Source: Pseudomonadota bacterium (lineage in GTDB: Bacteria > Pseudomonadota > Gammaproteobacteria > Steroidobacterales > Steroidobacteraceae). From it: DNA of 64,000 nt. Under the pieces are notes generated by a model. That model worked only from the letters and a program-made list of their open reading frames with translations, was not told the DNA's origin and did not search any database. Below are positions 8,388-16,296 of this stretch, one piece after another (the stretch's first letter is position 1; each line of letters starts with the position of its first letter). The translations under genes were made by a program, and so were the position numbers. The stretch is taken from contig JAEZFW010000069.1 in the NCBI GenBank assembly GCA_023417315.1, positions 124,001-188,000 of the forward strand. Direction: 5' to 3'.

Positions 8388-9383
8388 CTAGAGCTGGCGA
8401 ATAGCGTCGAATGCGAAGGTCTCCGGCCCGACTTGCAGCGGATTCGTGAGCGGCGCGCCGAAGTCGGCAAGCTCGATCTCGAAGACATCGTTTGCCTGAA
8501 CCCGGATGCTATCGGCAAAGCTCAACGTCGCCGTGCCGAAGAAATGAACGTGCACATCAAGGGGCTTGCGGTGCTCGTCATACTTGAAATGATGGAACTC
8601 CAAGTTGGCGAACGTGTGGCACATGTTCGCCTCGCCCGTGAAGAACGGCTTCTCCCATACGACTTGCGTTCCACGTCGCACACGGCTGCGTCCTTCGAGA
8701 TGCTGCGGCAACGATCCGGTCCTGAGCTCGGGACCGATCGAGCATTGGCGCAACTTCGAATGAGCCAGATATAAATAATTCTGCCGTTCCATCACGTGAT
8801 CGGAGAATTCGTTGCCGAGAGCGAACCCAAGTCGGTAAGGCATGCCATCCGGACCGATGACATAAAGCCCGACGAGCTCAGGCTCTTCACCGCCGTCCAA
8901 CGCGAACTGCGGGCGAACGAGATCGGCTCCCGGATCCACGAGCACACTGCCGTTGCCCTTGTAGAACCACTCCGGCTGCACGCCGGTCTCGCCCGATGCG
9001 GGTTTGCCACCCTCGATTCCGAGCTTGAACAAGCGCATCGAATCCGTCAGCTCACTGTCCGCCTTCGCGACTTTCTTATGCATCGCATCGCGCGCCTCGG
9101 CGCTTCCGAGGTGCGTAAGCCCAGTGCCCGAAACCAAGCAATGTGCAGGATCTGGATGCGTGAGCGGCACCCGCACTCGCCGCGATTGCAGCAGCTCTTG
9201 ATAAGACTCCTGCGCACCGCCCTCGGTCGCGGAGGCCAACGTGTCCAGCGACGTGCGCTCCGCGATCGCCTGCAATGCGAACTCGTACATCGAGCCGAAC
9301 CGCGCGACCTGATGGACGCGATCGCCTTCGATTCGACCGATGCGCAGCGCGCCTTGTTTGTCGATGTATTGGATGAGTCGCAC
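8388..9383 (-). CDS. GguC/AraD1-family 2-keto-3-deoxy-sugar-acid dehydratase (FAH superfamily)
   Basis: A 331-residue cytoplasmic protein of the fumarylacetoacetate hydrolase superfamily. The metal-binding acidic pair appears in GGEEPELVGLYV near residues 165-176, and the family loops SGTGLTHLGSAEARDAMH and KPFFTGEANMCH are present. Known: relatives called GguC or AraD1 sit beside arabinose/galactose ABC transporters and are implicated in dehydrating 2-keto-3-deoxy-L-arabinonate to 2-oxoglutarate semialdehyde. Here it precedes araFGH on the same strand and is divergent from a LysR regulator, the same neighbourhood as in Agrobacterium. The exact substrate is inferred from context. ATG at 9383 is the only sensible start. 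Confidence 0.75.
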   Translation of the reverse strand: MRLIQYIDKQGALRIGRIEGDRVHQVARFGSMYEFALQAIAERTSLDTLASATEGGAQESYQELLQSRRVRVPLTHPDPAHCLVSGTGLTHLGSAEARDAMHKKVAKADSELTDSMRLFKLGIEGGKPASGETGVQPEWFYKGNGSVLVDPGADLVRPQFALDGGEEPELVGLYVIGPDGMPYRLGFALGNEFSDHVMERQNYLYLAHSKLRQCSIGPELRTGSLPQHLEGRSRVRRGTQVVWEKPFFTGEANMCHTFANLEFHHFKYDEHRKPLDVHVHFFGTATLSFADSIRVQANDVFEIELADFGAPLTNPLQVGPETFAFDAIRQL

Positions 9384-9564
9384 GCCGGCTCCTTTACGCG
9401 ATATGGACGGTCGTGTTCATGAATATCGCTGGATGCATGTAGAAACTGGCCGTCGGCCGTTCGAGAACGGCGTCGTCGGCCGCAAATACCGCACTGTCTG
9501 ACCCCAACGGTCAACCGTCAACGAGCGAGAAGAGCCATTCTCACCCAAAAGCGATTGCAAACAA

Positions 9565-9589
9565 ATATGGAAAGGAGCAGATTCCATAT
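9565..9589. promoter_or_regulatory. LysR-type operator candidate in the gguC/lysR divergent promoter
   Basis: A perfect 8-bp inverted repeat, ATATGGAA and TTCCATAT, is separated by 9 nt. The 25-bp dyad ends 25 nt before the ATG of the LysR gene. It also fits the T-N11-A LysR-box form. It would serve autoregulation and control of the divergent gguC-araFGH genes; binding is inference. Confidence 0.6.
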
Positions 9590-9614
9590 ATAAACCGATA
9601 TCGAAGAGTTGACC

Positions 9615-10565
9615 ATGCTCACTCCACTTCCTTGGTATCTACGCGCGCGTTTGAAGCCGCGCCAACTCCTCCTCCTAGTCGCGCTCGCGGACGAAGGCAA
9701 CATTCACCGCGCCTCCGAGATGCTTCGCATGGCTCAGCCAGGCGCATCGAAGTTGCTGAAAGATCTCGAAGACATGCTCGGCGTCGAGCTCTTCGAGCGC
9801 CATTCACGCGGCATGCGCCCGACTTGGTACGGCGAATCGTTGATTCGACATGCGCGTATGGTACTCGCGACGTTAGAAGAAGCGGGCGAGGAGCTCGACT
9901 CATTGAAGGCCGGCCGGTTCGGTCGCGTCGGCATCGGGTCGGTGACCTCACCAGGATTATCCGTGCTCCCTGCCGCGATCTCGCTCGTGAAGCGCGAGCA
10001 ACCGCATTTGCAAATCACCGTGCACATCGAGACGAGCGATGTCTTGCTGGAGCGCTTGGGCAGAGGGGAGCTCGACATGGTGATCGGGCGCGTGCTGGAG
10101 CGTTTCGACAGCGAGTTACTACGTTTCGAGCGACTTTCGGATGAACCCGTTAGCGTCATCGCACGCCCTGATCATCCGCTATTGTCCGAGCAGAACCTCA
10201 CGCTCCCGCAGCTCGAACAAGCGCGCTGGGTCATCCCACCGATCGGCAGCGTGCTGCGTCGTCCCTTCGATCAAATGTTCCGACAAGCAGGTCTCGATGG
10301 GCCGCACGTCGTCGTGGAGAGCGCATCGCTCCTGTTCATCACCAAAATGCTGGAGGAGAGCGATTTCGTTGCCGTCGTGGCGCAAGACATCGCGGAGTAC
10401 TACGCGAAGCATGGCATGGTTTCGATCGTGCCGGTCGAACTACCATGTGAGATGGAACCTTTCGGTTTGATCCTGCGCAAAGATCGATTGCTCTCGCCCG
10501 CGGCAACGAAAGTGCTGCAAGCGTTGCGCAAGACGGCGAGCTCGACGTACGAGGTGGCGTTATAG
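9615..10565 (+). CDS. LysR-family regulator, GbpR-like
   Basis: A 316-residue transcription factor. The N-terminal winged helix-turn-helix spans about residues 10-65 (LVALADEGNIHRASEMLRM, then GASKLLKDLEDMLGVELFERH). A periplasmic-binding-protein-like effector domain follows from about residue 90 (GRVGIGSVTSPGLSVLP). The early ALADEGNIHRAS pattern recalls GbpR, the LysR regulator of the sugar-binding protein genes in Agrobacterium. It is transcribed divergently from the gguC-araFGH genes, the usual arrangement for a LysR regulator and its targets, with a palindrome in the gap. I chose ATG at 9615; a TTG two codons upstream is possible. The inducer is probably L-arabinose or a breakdown product (inference). 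Confidence 0.88.
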   Translation: MLTPLPWYLRARLKPRQLLLLVALADEGNIHRASEMLRMAQPGASKLLKDLEDMLGVELFERHSRGMRPTWYGESLIRHARMVLATLEEAGEELDSLKAGRFGRVGIGSVTSPGLSVLPAAISLVKREQPHLQITVHIETSDVLLERLGRGELDMVIGRVLERFDSELLRFERLSDEPVSVIARPDHPLLSEQNLTLPQLEQARWVIPPIGSVLRRPFDQMFRQAGLDGPHVVVESASLLFITKMLEESDFVAVVAQDIAEYYAKHGMVSIVPVELPCEMEPFGLILRKDRLLSPAATKVLQALRKTASSTYEVAL

Positions 10566-10617
10566 GATTGAGCGACGCGGCCGCGAGTGTACGACGCACG
10601 AGACCCATCAGAGGTCG

Positions 10618-10652
10618 AAAAAAAAGCGGCACACCTCATCGAGGTGTGCCGC
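10618..10652 (-). terminator. Intrinsic terminator of the first TonB receptor
   Basis: GCGGCACACCTC (10626-10637) pairs perfectly with GAGGTGTGCCGC (10641-10652) around a 3-nt loop. On the minus strand it is followed by eight T residues. It lies 30 nt past the receptor stop codon and also faces the end of the LysR gene. Confidence 0.93.
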
Positions 10653-10681
10653 TGCAATGACAATCCTTGTATGAATCGTGC

Positions 10682-13600
10682 TTAGAAGCTTCCTCGCAGT
10701 CCGACCATTACTGTTCGACCGGAGTCGAATAAGCTGAACGTCGCGTTCGGGTACTGCTGATACGAGCGGCGCTCCTCTTCGGTGATGTTGATCACATCGA
10801 CCACCAGCTGGGGAACCCAGGTCGATAGCCCTAACATTTCGCCGAAGTCGAAGCTGGAAGAGAAGTCCCACTGCGTGAAGTCATCGCCGAACAACTCGGC
10901 TCCAACCACACCCTGCTGGTTGCTGTTAGGACCGCTCGCCTGCGAACCCTGGCTATGCGTGACCGACAGGCGCGCGCTCACTCCGTAGTTCTCGTAGTAA
11001 ACCGTGGCGTTGTAGCTCTCGGGAGGTACGCCGATCGCGATCGCGGGAGCAGCACCCTCACCCTTCTGATCGATGATCGTGTAGTTCGCCGTGAAGCCAA
11101 GGCCATCGAGACCGATGCCCTCGAGCAGGAAATCGAGCGGCTGCACCCAATTGAACTCAAGACCGTTGATCGTCAACCGACCGCTCGCGTTCACTGTTTG
11201 ACGCAGCTCCACGAAGGCGCTATTTCCGCCACGAGCAAGCACTGCGTCACGCTGCTGCTGACCCAGCGAGTCGAGCGTCACGCCATACTGCGCGAGATCG
11301 CCGAACGTCACGTTGCGCGACTGGCGCTGCGTGAAACCCTCGATTCCCTTTCGGAACGCAGCGACACCGAAATAGCCTTCGGCGCCGGTGTAGTACTCGA
11401 AACCGATATCTATGTTGTCCGACAGGTACGGATCGAGGTCCGGATTTCCGAGGCTCACCTGAGAGACGTCTGCATTTCCGATCGAAACACCGACGAGCAT
11501 CTCCGTGGGATTGGCACGCGTCATCGTGCGAGACAAGCCAGCACGGATGATCGCGTTGTCGGTGAGATTCCAGGCGAGGTTCGCTGATGGCAACCAATTC
11601 TCATAGTCGCTTTCCAACTCTACATAGTTGGCTACATCGGGCAGGCGCGAGCCCTCAGGCAGCGTCGCGTTGGCAGGGTTCGGCCCTGTCACTCGCGAGG
11701 TGACCGCCTGATCCGTTTGCACCCAACGCACGCCAACGTTGTATCGCAATCGGTTGTCGCCGATTTCGATGTCGCCGTTCAATTGCGTGAATAGCGCCGT
11801 TGCCTCCTCCGCGATCGAACCCCAGCTTGCCGTCGTCGGAAGACCGCCCGCCTCGAGCGCGGAATCGCGGAACGCGGCGTAGTTCGAGTCGCGAGCAAAG
11901 GCGTTCCAATCGACGCTCACGAATCCGTACTCAGTCGGCCGCAAGTAGCTGGGCACCGCCGAGTTCGGGATGAGTGAACCATTGTAGGGTGCTGCGTACG
12001 CAGGATAACCCCCTACTCCCGGGACGATCTGTCCCGCATCTTCGCCCCGGCACGGCGGCTGACCGTTCGGCTGCACGGCAATGTTGGTGGGATTGCCGCC
12101 GCAGACTGCTGCTTGCCACAAGGCATCGTTCCCTCGTGCCCTGATGTCGCGAGAGATCTCATCGTAAGCACCACCGAATTTGACGTTCAGCGCATCGTCA
12201 CCCCACGTGAGGGCGAAACGTCCGCCTGTCGTCTCGGTTTCGCGCTCCTCGATCGGAACGTTCACGCGACCCACGTCGTCCGAGGCCGGAACTCGGCCGC
12301 GTCCAGGAGTCAGCCAGCGGAAATTCGCCGGATTGTTGATGTCGACACTCGAGGACATCTGCGGGACGCTGCCATCATTCGAGTACGTCACGGTCGTGAC
12401 ATCGGAGATCACCAAGACCGTGGGCGAGTCACGCAAGAAATCGCTCTTCGTGAAGTTGCCTTGCACATCCAGATTCAGCGTGTCGCTGATCTGCCAGTTC
12501 ATGCCCGGATTGGTGCCCCAGAACTCCGTCTCTTCGAGATACGGGCGGTACTCCAGCATCCACAGCGAATTGGGGAACACGCCATTCGTTACGACGCAAC
12601 CCGTAGTGCAGTTCTCGCGATCGACCTCCAAGTTCGTCGGAATGACGAAGCCGCCTTGGCTACCCGCACGCACGCCCCACATGATGTCCACGCGTTCGAA
12701 GTCGTTCTCCGACTCGCCGTACATCGAATCGATGTAGAAATGCAGATCCTCGCTCGGGCGCAGCTCCAAGCTAAGAACGGCGTTGTAGCGCTGCTTGTCG
12801 CCCACTTCAAACATTGGGCGACCGAGTCGCGGAATGACCGCGTTATCGATCTGCTGAATCGTGCGGCCCGGGTTGTTCGCCAACAGCCATGCGTTGTCGA
12901 TGACATCGCCTGGATTGAGACCGGCTCCTCGAGTGCTCGCGTTATCGGGCACGTTCGGGGGTGTCGCAGGCCCATTGCCGCCCGTGCTGTTACACGCTAC
13001 CCCTGCACCGCACTGAGCTTGAGTCAGGGACATATTCGCCCAACCGACTGTCTCGAAGCCCTCTGTAGCGACTTTGCTCTCGACCGCCGTGACGCCGAAG
13101 AGCGCGCCAAACGTGTCCCACGTGTTGCTCGCCACCAACGAGCCTCGATAGCCGAGGTCATCGGCGTTGCTGTTATCGGTGCCCTGGACTGAATAGCTCA
13201 GGCGTGCACCCTCACGATCGAACGGTCGCGCCATACGCATGTTGATGCTGCCGGCTGCGCCACCCTCCACCATTTCTGCGGACGAGGTCTTCGACACGTT
13301 CAGCTGCGAGAACAACTCGGGCGGAAACATATCGAGCGGCACCTCGCGATTCGCGCTCGCACCTTCTTGCGAGGAAGACGCGACGGCGACCGGGGCGTTG
13401 TTCAGCAGGACCTTCGTGAAATTCGTGTTCAAGCCCCGGATTGCGACTGTCGTTCCTTCGCCGCTGATCTCACGCCCGATCTGAATGCCGGGAATGCGCT
13501 GAAAGGATTCGGCGATGTTGGTGTCCGGAAACTTACCGATGTCCTCAGCAAAGATCGAATCCGTGAAACCGACCGATTCGCGCTTGGCGTCGGTGGAGTT

Positions 13601-13750
13601 CTGCAGACTCTGGCGAAAGCCGGTGACGACGATCTCTTCGACCTCCCCGGCAGCGGCTTCGGTGGTCTGTGCCTGCCCCAGACTCGTTGCGGTCATGCAC
13701 AGGCCGATCAGGCCCATGCCGCCGAGGAGATAAGGTTTTCTAAGCTTCAC
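10682..13750 (-). CDS. TonB-dependent receptor (carbohydrate utilization type)
   Basis: A 1022-residue outer-membrane active transporter. A signal peptide ends near TSLGQAQT (about residue 25). The plug domain begins EEIVVTGFRQSLQNS and contains FQRIPGIQIGRE, TVAIRGLNTNFTKVLLNN and GGAAGSINMRMARPF. The long barrel ends with the aromatic terminus RGSF. The size and plug style match receptors of carbohydrate-utilization loci in Xanthomonas and Caulobacter, importing oligosaccharides. I chose GTG at 13750 because GGAGG lies 7 nt upstream and a signal peptide starts there; the longer upstream reading is unlikely. A FadR-type operator and a strong hairpin lie upstream. Xylan-derived glucuronyl oligomers are the inferred cargo. 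Confidence 0.9.
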   Translation of the reverse strand: MKLRKPYLLGGMGLIGLCMTATSLGQAQTTEAAAGEVEEIVVTGFRQSLQNSTDAKRESVGFTDSIFAEDIGKFPDTNIAESFQRIPGIQIGREISGEGTTVAIRGLNTNFTKVLLNNAPVAVASSSQEGASANREVPLDMFPPELFSQLNVSKTSSAEMVEGGAAGSINMRMARPFDREGARLSYSVQGTDNSNADDLGYRGSLVASNTWDTFGALFGVTAVESKVATEGFETVGWANMSLTQAQCGAGVACNSTGGNGPATPPNVPDNASTRGAGLNPGDVIDNAWLLANNPGRTIQQIDNAVIPRLGRPMFEVGDKQRYNAVLSLELRPSEDLHFYIDSMYGESENDFERVDIMWGVRAGSQGGFVIPTNLEVDRENCTTGCVVTNGVFPNSLWMLEYRPYLEETEFWGTNPGMNWQISDTLNLDVQGNFTKSDFLRDSPTVLVISDVTTVTYSNDGSVPQMSSSVDINNPANFRWLTPGRGRVPASDDVGRVNVPIEERETETTGGRFALTWGDDALNVKFGGAYDEISRDIRARGNDALWQAAVCGGNPTNIAVQPNGQPPCRGEDAGQIVPGVGGYPAYAAPYNGSLIPNSAVPSYLRPTEYGFVSVDWNAFARDSNYAAFRDSALEAGGLPTTASWGSIAEEATALFTQLNGDIEIGDNRLRYNVGVRWVQTDQAVTSRVTGPNPANATLPEGSRLPDVANYVELESDYENWLPSANLAWNLTDNAIIRAGLSRTMTRANPTEMLVGVSIGNADVSQVSLGNPDLDPYLSDNIDIGFEYYTGAEGYFGVAAFRKGIEGFTQRQSRNVTFGDLAQYGVTLDSLGQQQRDAVLARGGNSAFVELRQTVNASGRLTINGLEFNWVQPLDFLLEGIGLDGLGFTANYTIIDQKGEGAAPAIAIGVPPESYNATVYYENYGVSARLSVTHSQGSQASGPNSNQQGVVGAELFGDDFTQWDFSSSFDFGEMLGLSTWVPQLVVDVINITEEERRSYQQYPNATFSLFDSGRTVMVGLRGSF

Positions 13751-13757
13751 GATTCGT

Positions 13758-13762
13758 CCTCC
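13758..13762 (-). promoter_or_regulatory. Ribosome binding site fixing the GTG start of the TonB receptor
   Basis: On the minus strand GGAGG stands 7 nt before GTG at 13750. It supports this start over the upstream in-frame codons, whose translated product lacks a signal peptide. Confidence 0.75.
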
Positions 13763-13877
13763 AGAACAAAATTGAGCGATCCGTATCGCTCGATATCGCG
13801 CGAGATGCGCGACCCCCCGTGGATCGTTAACCCCGTTGATCAAGCAACGAGCGGCAAGCCAAACAGTTGCCCTTGCG

Positions 13878-13933
13878 ATGCTCGGCGAGCGAAAAAGTAC
13901 GCAAGGCGCGATCGACGATCGCTCGCCGAGCAT
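13878..13933 (-). other. Strong leader hairpin upstream of the TonB receptor
   Basis: ATGCTCGGCGAGCG (13878-13891) and CGCTCGCCGAGCAT (13920-13933) form a perfect 14-bp inverted repeat around a 28-nt loop. A second palindrome, GCGATCGACGATCGC, straddles the right arm's edge. On the minus strand a run of five T residues lies in the loop just before the second arm. The position, about 130-180 nt before the GTG, suggests a role in the leader RNA. Confidence 0.55.
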
Positions 13934-14019
13934 GCTTGCTCCTCCTCGTTGCGCCCCGGTGCTCGGAGCAGAACTCATGCGAGTTCCCCCGATGCGCCCG
14001 TCATACCTCTGCGGCATAG

Positions 14020-14030
14020 TGGCCTGACCA
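14020..14030. promoter_or_regulatory. FadR/GntR-type operator TGGCCTGACCA
   Basis: TGGCCTGACCA matches the TGGYCNGRCCA form of FadR-subfamily GntR operators. It lies upstream of the first TonB receptor, 273 nt before the adjacent GntR gene. Confidence 0.55.
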
Positions 14031-14197
14031 GGCGCGATTCTGCGACCTGGGTCACAGCAGTGTCAAATGCAGCGAAAGCACCACATCAGAGGAAAAATAA
14101 AGACTGGTCAGCTAATTAGCGCTGCCATCGGAATGGCGCTGACGCCACGTTCGCGATACGAAAGTCGAGCGTTGTCACATCAAAGGGTGTTATCAGT

Positions 14198-14208
14198 TGG
14201 CCTGGCCA
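14198..14208. promoter_or_regulatory. FadR/GntR-type operator TGGCCTGGCCA
   Basis: TGGCCTGGCCA, a palindrome of the same form, lies 95 nt before the GntR start and would allow autoregulation. Confidence 0.5.
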
Positions 14209-14302
14209 GCGTTGGAAAGATCGTTCGAATGTAGGCCCCGGCACGTATACAATCTGCACGTCCGTGATACTTCGATATCAACCAATACAACTTCCTTCAT
14301 CC

Positions 14303-15058
14303 ATGGACATCGTCGCGCACAGTCCGAAGCTTTATCAGCGTGTTGCCAACTCAATAGTGGCGGAGATTCGCAGCGGCAAATACCCGCCGGGGGAGCGCTT
14401 GCCGCCAGAACGAGAACTGGCGGAGGAGTTCGGCGTCAGCCGGCCCACCGTCCGAGAAGCCATGATCGCGCTCGAGATCCGCGGCATCGTAGAGGCGCGG
14501 CGGGGGTCCGGCATCTATGTCATCGAAGTCTCGCCCCCGGAGACCAACGCGACCGAGCAGGACATCGGTCCGTTCGAGGTGACTGAAGCGCGCCGTCTGT
14601 TCGAAGGAGAATCAGCCGCCCTCGCGGCGGCCATCATCACCGATGAAGAAATCGAGAAGCTCGAAGGTCTCCTCGCCATCCTGAGCGCGAACACGACGAG
14701 CGAGATCGGCGAGCGTGCCGATCGCGACTTTCATATTGCGATTGCAGAGGCCACGCGCAATTCGGCGATTGCAAGCGTGGTCGAGACGCTCTGGGACATG
14801 CGCTACAAGTCGCCGATGTGCATGAAGATGTTCGATCGCGCACGCGATGCGGGGGTGCAACCCCGCTTCGACGATCACAGCCAGATTCTGAAGGCGTTGA
14901 AGGCACGCGATCCGCAGGCCGCTCGAGCGGCAATGCGCAGTCATTTGGATCGCGTGATCAATTCGATGCTGAACGCCACGGAAACGGATGCGCTCGAACG
15001 TGCACGTACGGAATTCGCGGCGCGGCGCGAAGAACTGGCGAAGCGACGCTCGATCTGA
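14303..15058 (+). CDS. GntR-family regulator, FadR subfamily (FCD domain)
   Basis: A 251-residue repressor-type regulator. A winged helix-turn-helix at about residues 10-75 carries YPPGERLPPERELAEEFGVSRPTVREAM. A C-terminal all-helical FCD domain (about 95-230) shows the metal/ligand-site His residues in DRDFHIAIAEATRNS and RSHLDRV. FadR-subfamily members such as UxuR, ExuR and DgoR respond to sugar acids, and this gene sits within a glucuronate cluster. Palindromes of the form TGGYCNGRCCA lie upstream of it and of both large TonB receptors and near the MFS carrier. ATG at 14303 gives the conserved N-terminus; a GTG at 14264 is an alternative. The effector, probably a hexuronate intermediate, is inferred. 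Confidence 0.88.
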   Translation: MDIVAHSPKLYQRVANSIVAEIRSGKYPPGERLPPERELAEEFGVSRPTVREAMIALEIRGIVEARRGSGIYVIEVSPPETNATEQDIGPFEVTEARRLFEGESAALAAAIITDEEIEKLEGLLAILSANTTSEIGERADRDFHIAIAEATRNSAIASVVETLWDMRYKSPMCMKMFDRARDAGVQPRFDDHSQILKALKARDPQAARAAMRSHLDRVINSMLNATETDALERARTEFAARREELAKRRSI

Positions 15059-15063
15059 AGATT

Positions 15064-15152
15064 GGAAGTCGTGAGTGGTTAGTGGTCAGTTCAGACGTGC
15101 TGTCGCGTAGCAGTTCTTATTAGCCACCAACAACTAACCTCTAACAACTTCG
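15064..15152. repeat. Inverted tandem-unit element between convergent gntR and xylX
   Basis: The left arm (15064-15090) has GAGTGGTTAGTGGTCAGT. The right arm (15126-15152), read in reverse, has GTTAGAGGTTAGTTGTTGGT; 20 of 27 positions agree. Each arm repeats a GTTAGTG-like unit. The arms start and end 5-8 nt from the two stop codons. Confidence 0.7.
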
Positions 15153-15159
15153 TACCCTG

Positions 15160-16296
15160 CTAGCGCAGCAATCCGCGCTGCGCGAGGTTCGTCATGAGTT
15201 GCGCGATGCCGAATTCCCATCGCGGAGCAGCATCGCAAGTGGTCACCTTGTTCTCGAGCGTGCCCAGGTATTCCGTGGATACACGCACGATATCGCTAGC
15301 CTTGTGAGTAAAGCCGAGCCCCTTCCCGCCCCGATCCACGATGGGTGCGAACATCGTACCCAGGAACAGCGCGAACCCGTCGGGATACTGATGGTGCTTC
15401 CCGATGGTTTGCGCCACCAGTTCCTTTGGAGCGCGACTGATGAGACTCATCGTGCTCGAGCCCTCGAGCTTGAAGCCATCTTCGCCCTCGATCTCCAAGC
15501 GCACGACGCACTCACGCACACGATCGAGCGTGAACTCGGCGTCGAACATCCTGATGAAGGGGCCGATCGCGCAGGAAGCATTATTGTCCTTAGCCTTGCC
15601 CAGCAACAGCGCACTGCGCCCCTCGATGTCGCGCAGATTCACATCGTTGCCCAACGAGGCACCCACGATGCGGCCTTCGCTCGTACAAGCGAGCACGATC
15701 TCAGGCTCCGGATTGTTCCATGCCGAATCCGATCGCACGCCGATCCAATCGCCCCACCCTACCGATGAGAGCACCGGTGACTTGGTGAACACTTCGGCAT
15801 CGGGTCCGATCGCAACTTCCAAGTATTGAGACCACAGACCGTCAGCGATGAGAGCCTGCTTCAACCTCTGCGCCGCATCGGATCCAGGCCTTACGGAACG
15901 AATATCGGAGCCGATCCGCTCGCGCAGACCGGCGCGGATGCTCTCCGCTTTCGCAGCGTCGCCGCGCGCCCGTTCTTCGATCACACGCTCGATCGCGGAA
16001 ACTGCGAAAGTGACGCCGCACGCCTTGATGCATTGCAGATCGAAGGGCGACAGCAACCTCGGCTCGCGATGCACGACGTACGATCGTTGCAGGTCGAGCG
16101 CCTCGAGCGGGCCGAGATCCTCACCGCTTGGTGACTCTCCTCTCCAGCCATTCAACAACTGGGAAACCGTCGGCGCAACGCGCGAAACGTCATAGACGCG
16201 TCCGCGCTGCACGACGACCGGTGTAGGACCGATAGCGGTTTGCAGACGCCCGATGAGTGTCGCGCGCTGCCAATCGTTAGGTAGATGTTCGATCAT
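15160..16296 (-). CDS. xylX: 2-keto-3-deoxy-D-xylonate (pentonate) dehydratase, XylX type
   Basis: A 378-residue FAH-superfamily enzyme. The N-terminus (LPNDWQRATLIGRL, VYDVSRVAPTVSQLL) and the core (QYLEVAIGPDAEVFTK, NNPEPEIVLAC with the metal-binding acidic pair, DNNASCAIGPF, HQYPDGFALFLGTMFAP) follow Caulobacter XylX closely. XylX dehydrates 2-keto-3-deoxyxylonate to 2-oxoglutarate semialdehyde in the oxidative (Weimberg) pentose route. Its ATG at 16296 overlaps the 3' end of the LacI gene by 20 nt, so the two are translationally coupled. With the SDR dehydrogenase, lactonase and IlvD-type dehydratase in this window, only the semialdehyde dehydrogenase is missing for a full route. It may also accept the L-arabinose intermediate. 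Confidence 0.88.
   Translation of the reverse strand: MIEHLPNDWQRATLIGRLQTAIGPTPVVVQRGRVYDVSRVAPTVSQLLNGWRGESPSGEDLGPLEALDLQRSYVVHREPRLLSPFDLQCIKACGVTFAVSAIERVIEERARGDAAKAESIRAGLRERIGSDIRSVRPGSDAAQRLKQALIADGLWSQYLEVAIGPDAEVFTKSPVLSSVGWGDWIGVRSDSAWNNPEPEIVLACTSEGRIVGASLGNDVNLRDIEGRSALLLGKAKDNNASCAIGPFIRMFDAEFTLDRVRECVVRLEIEGEDGFKLEGSSTMSLISRAPKELVAQTIGKHHQYPDGFALFLGTMFAPIVDRGGKGLGFTHKASDIVRVSTEYLGTLENKVTTCDAAPRWEFGIAQLMTNLAQRGLLR

Larger units (their letters stand above)
13751..14302. promoter_or_regulatory. Divergent regulatory region between TonB receptor and GntR gene
   Basis: This 552-nt gap has no credible gene. It contains two FadR-type palindromes (14020-14030 and 14198-14208), a half-palindromic ACTGGTCAGCTAATTAGC stretch at 14103-14120 and a strong hairpin at 13878-13933 that would lie in the receptor's mRNA leader. 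No clear sigma-70 promoter can be fixed by eye. Confidence 0.6.

Noticed and set aside
12113..13192. A 359-codon plus-strand frame inside the first TonB receptor
   Set aside because: Shadow frame of the receptor; no motif and no start signal.
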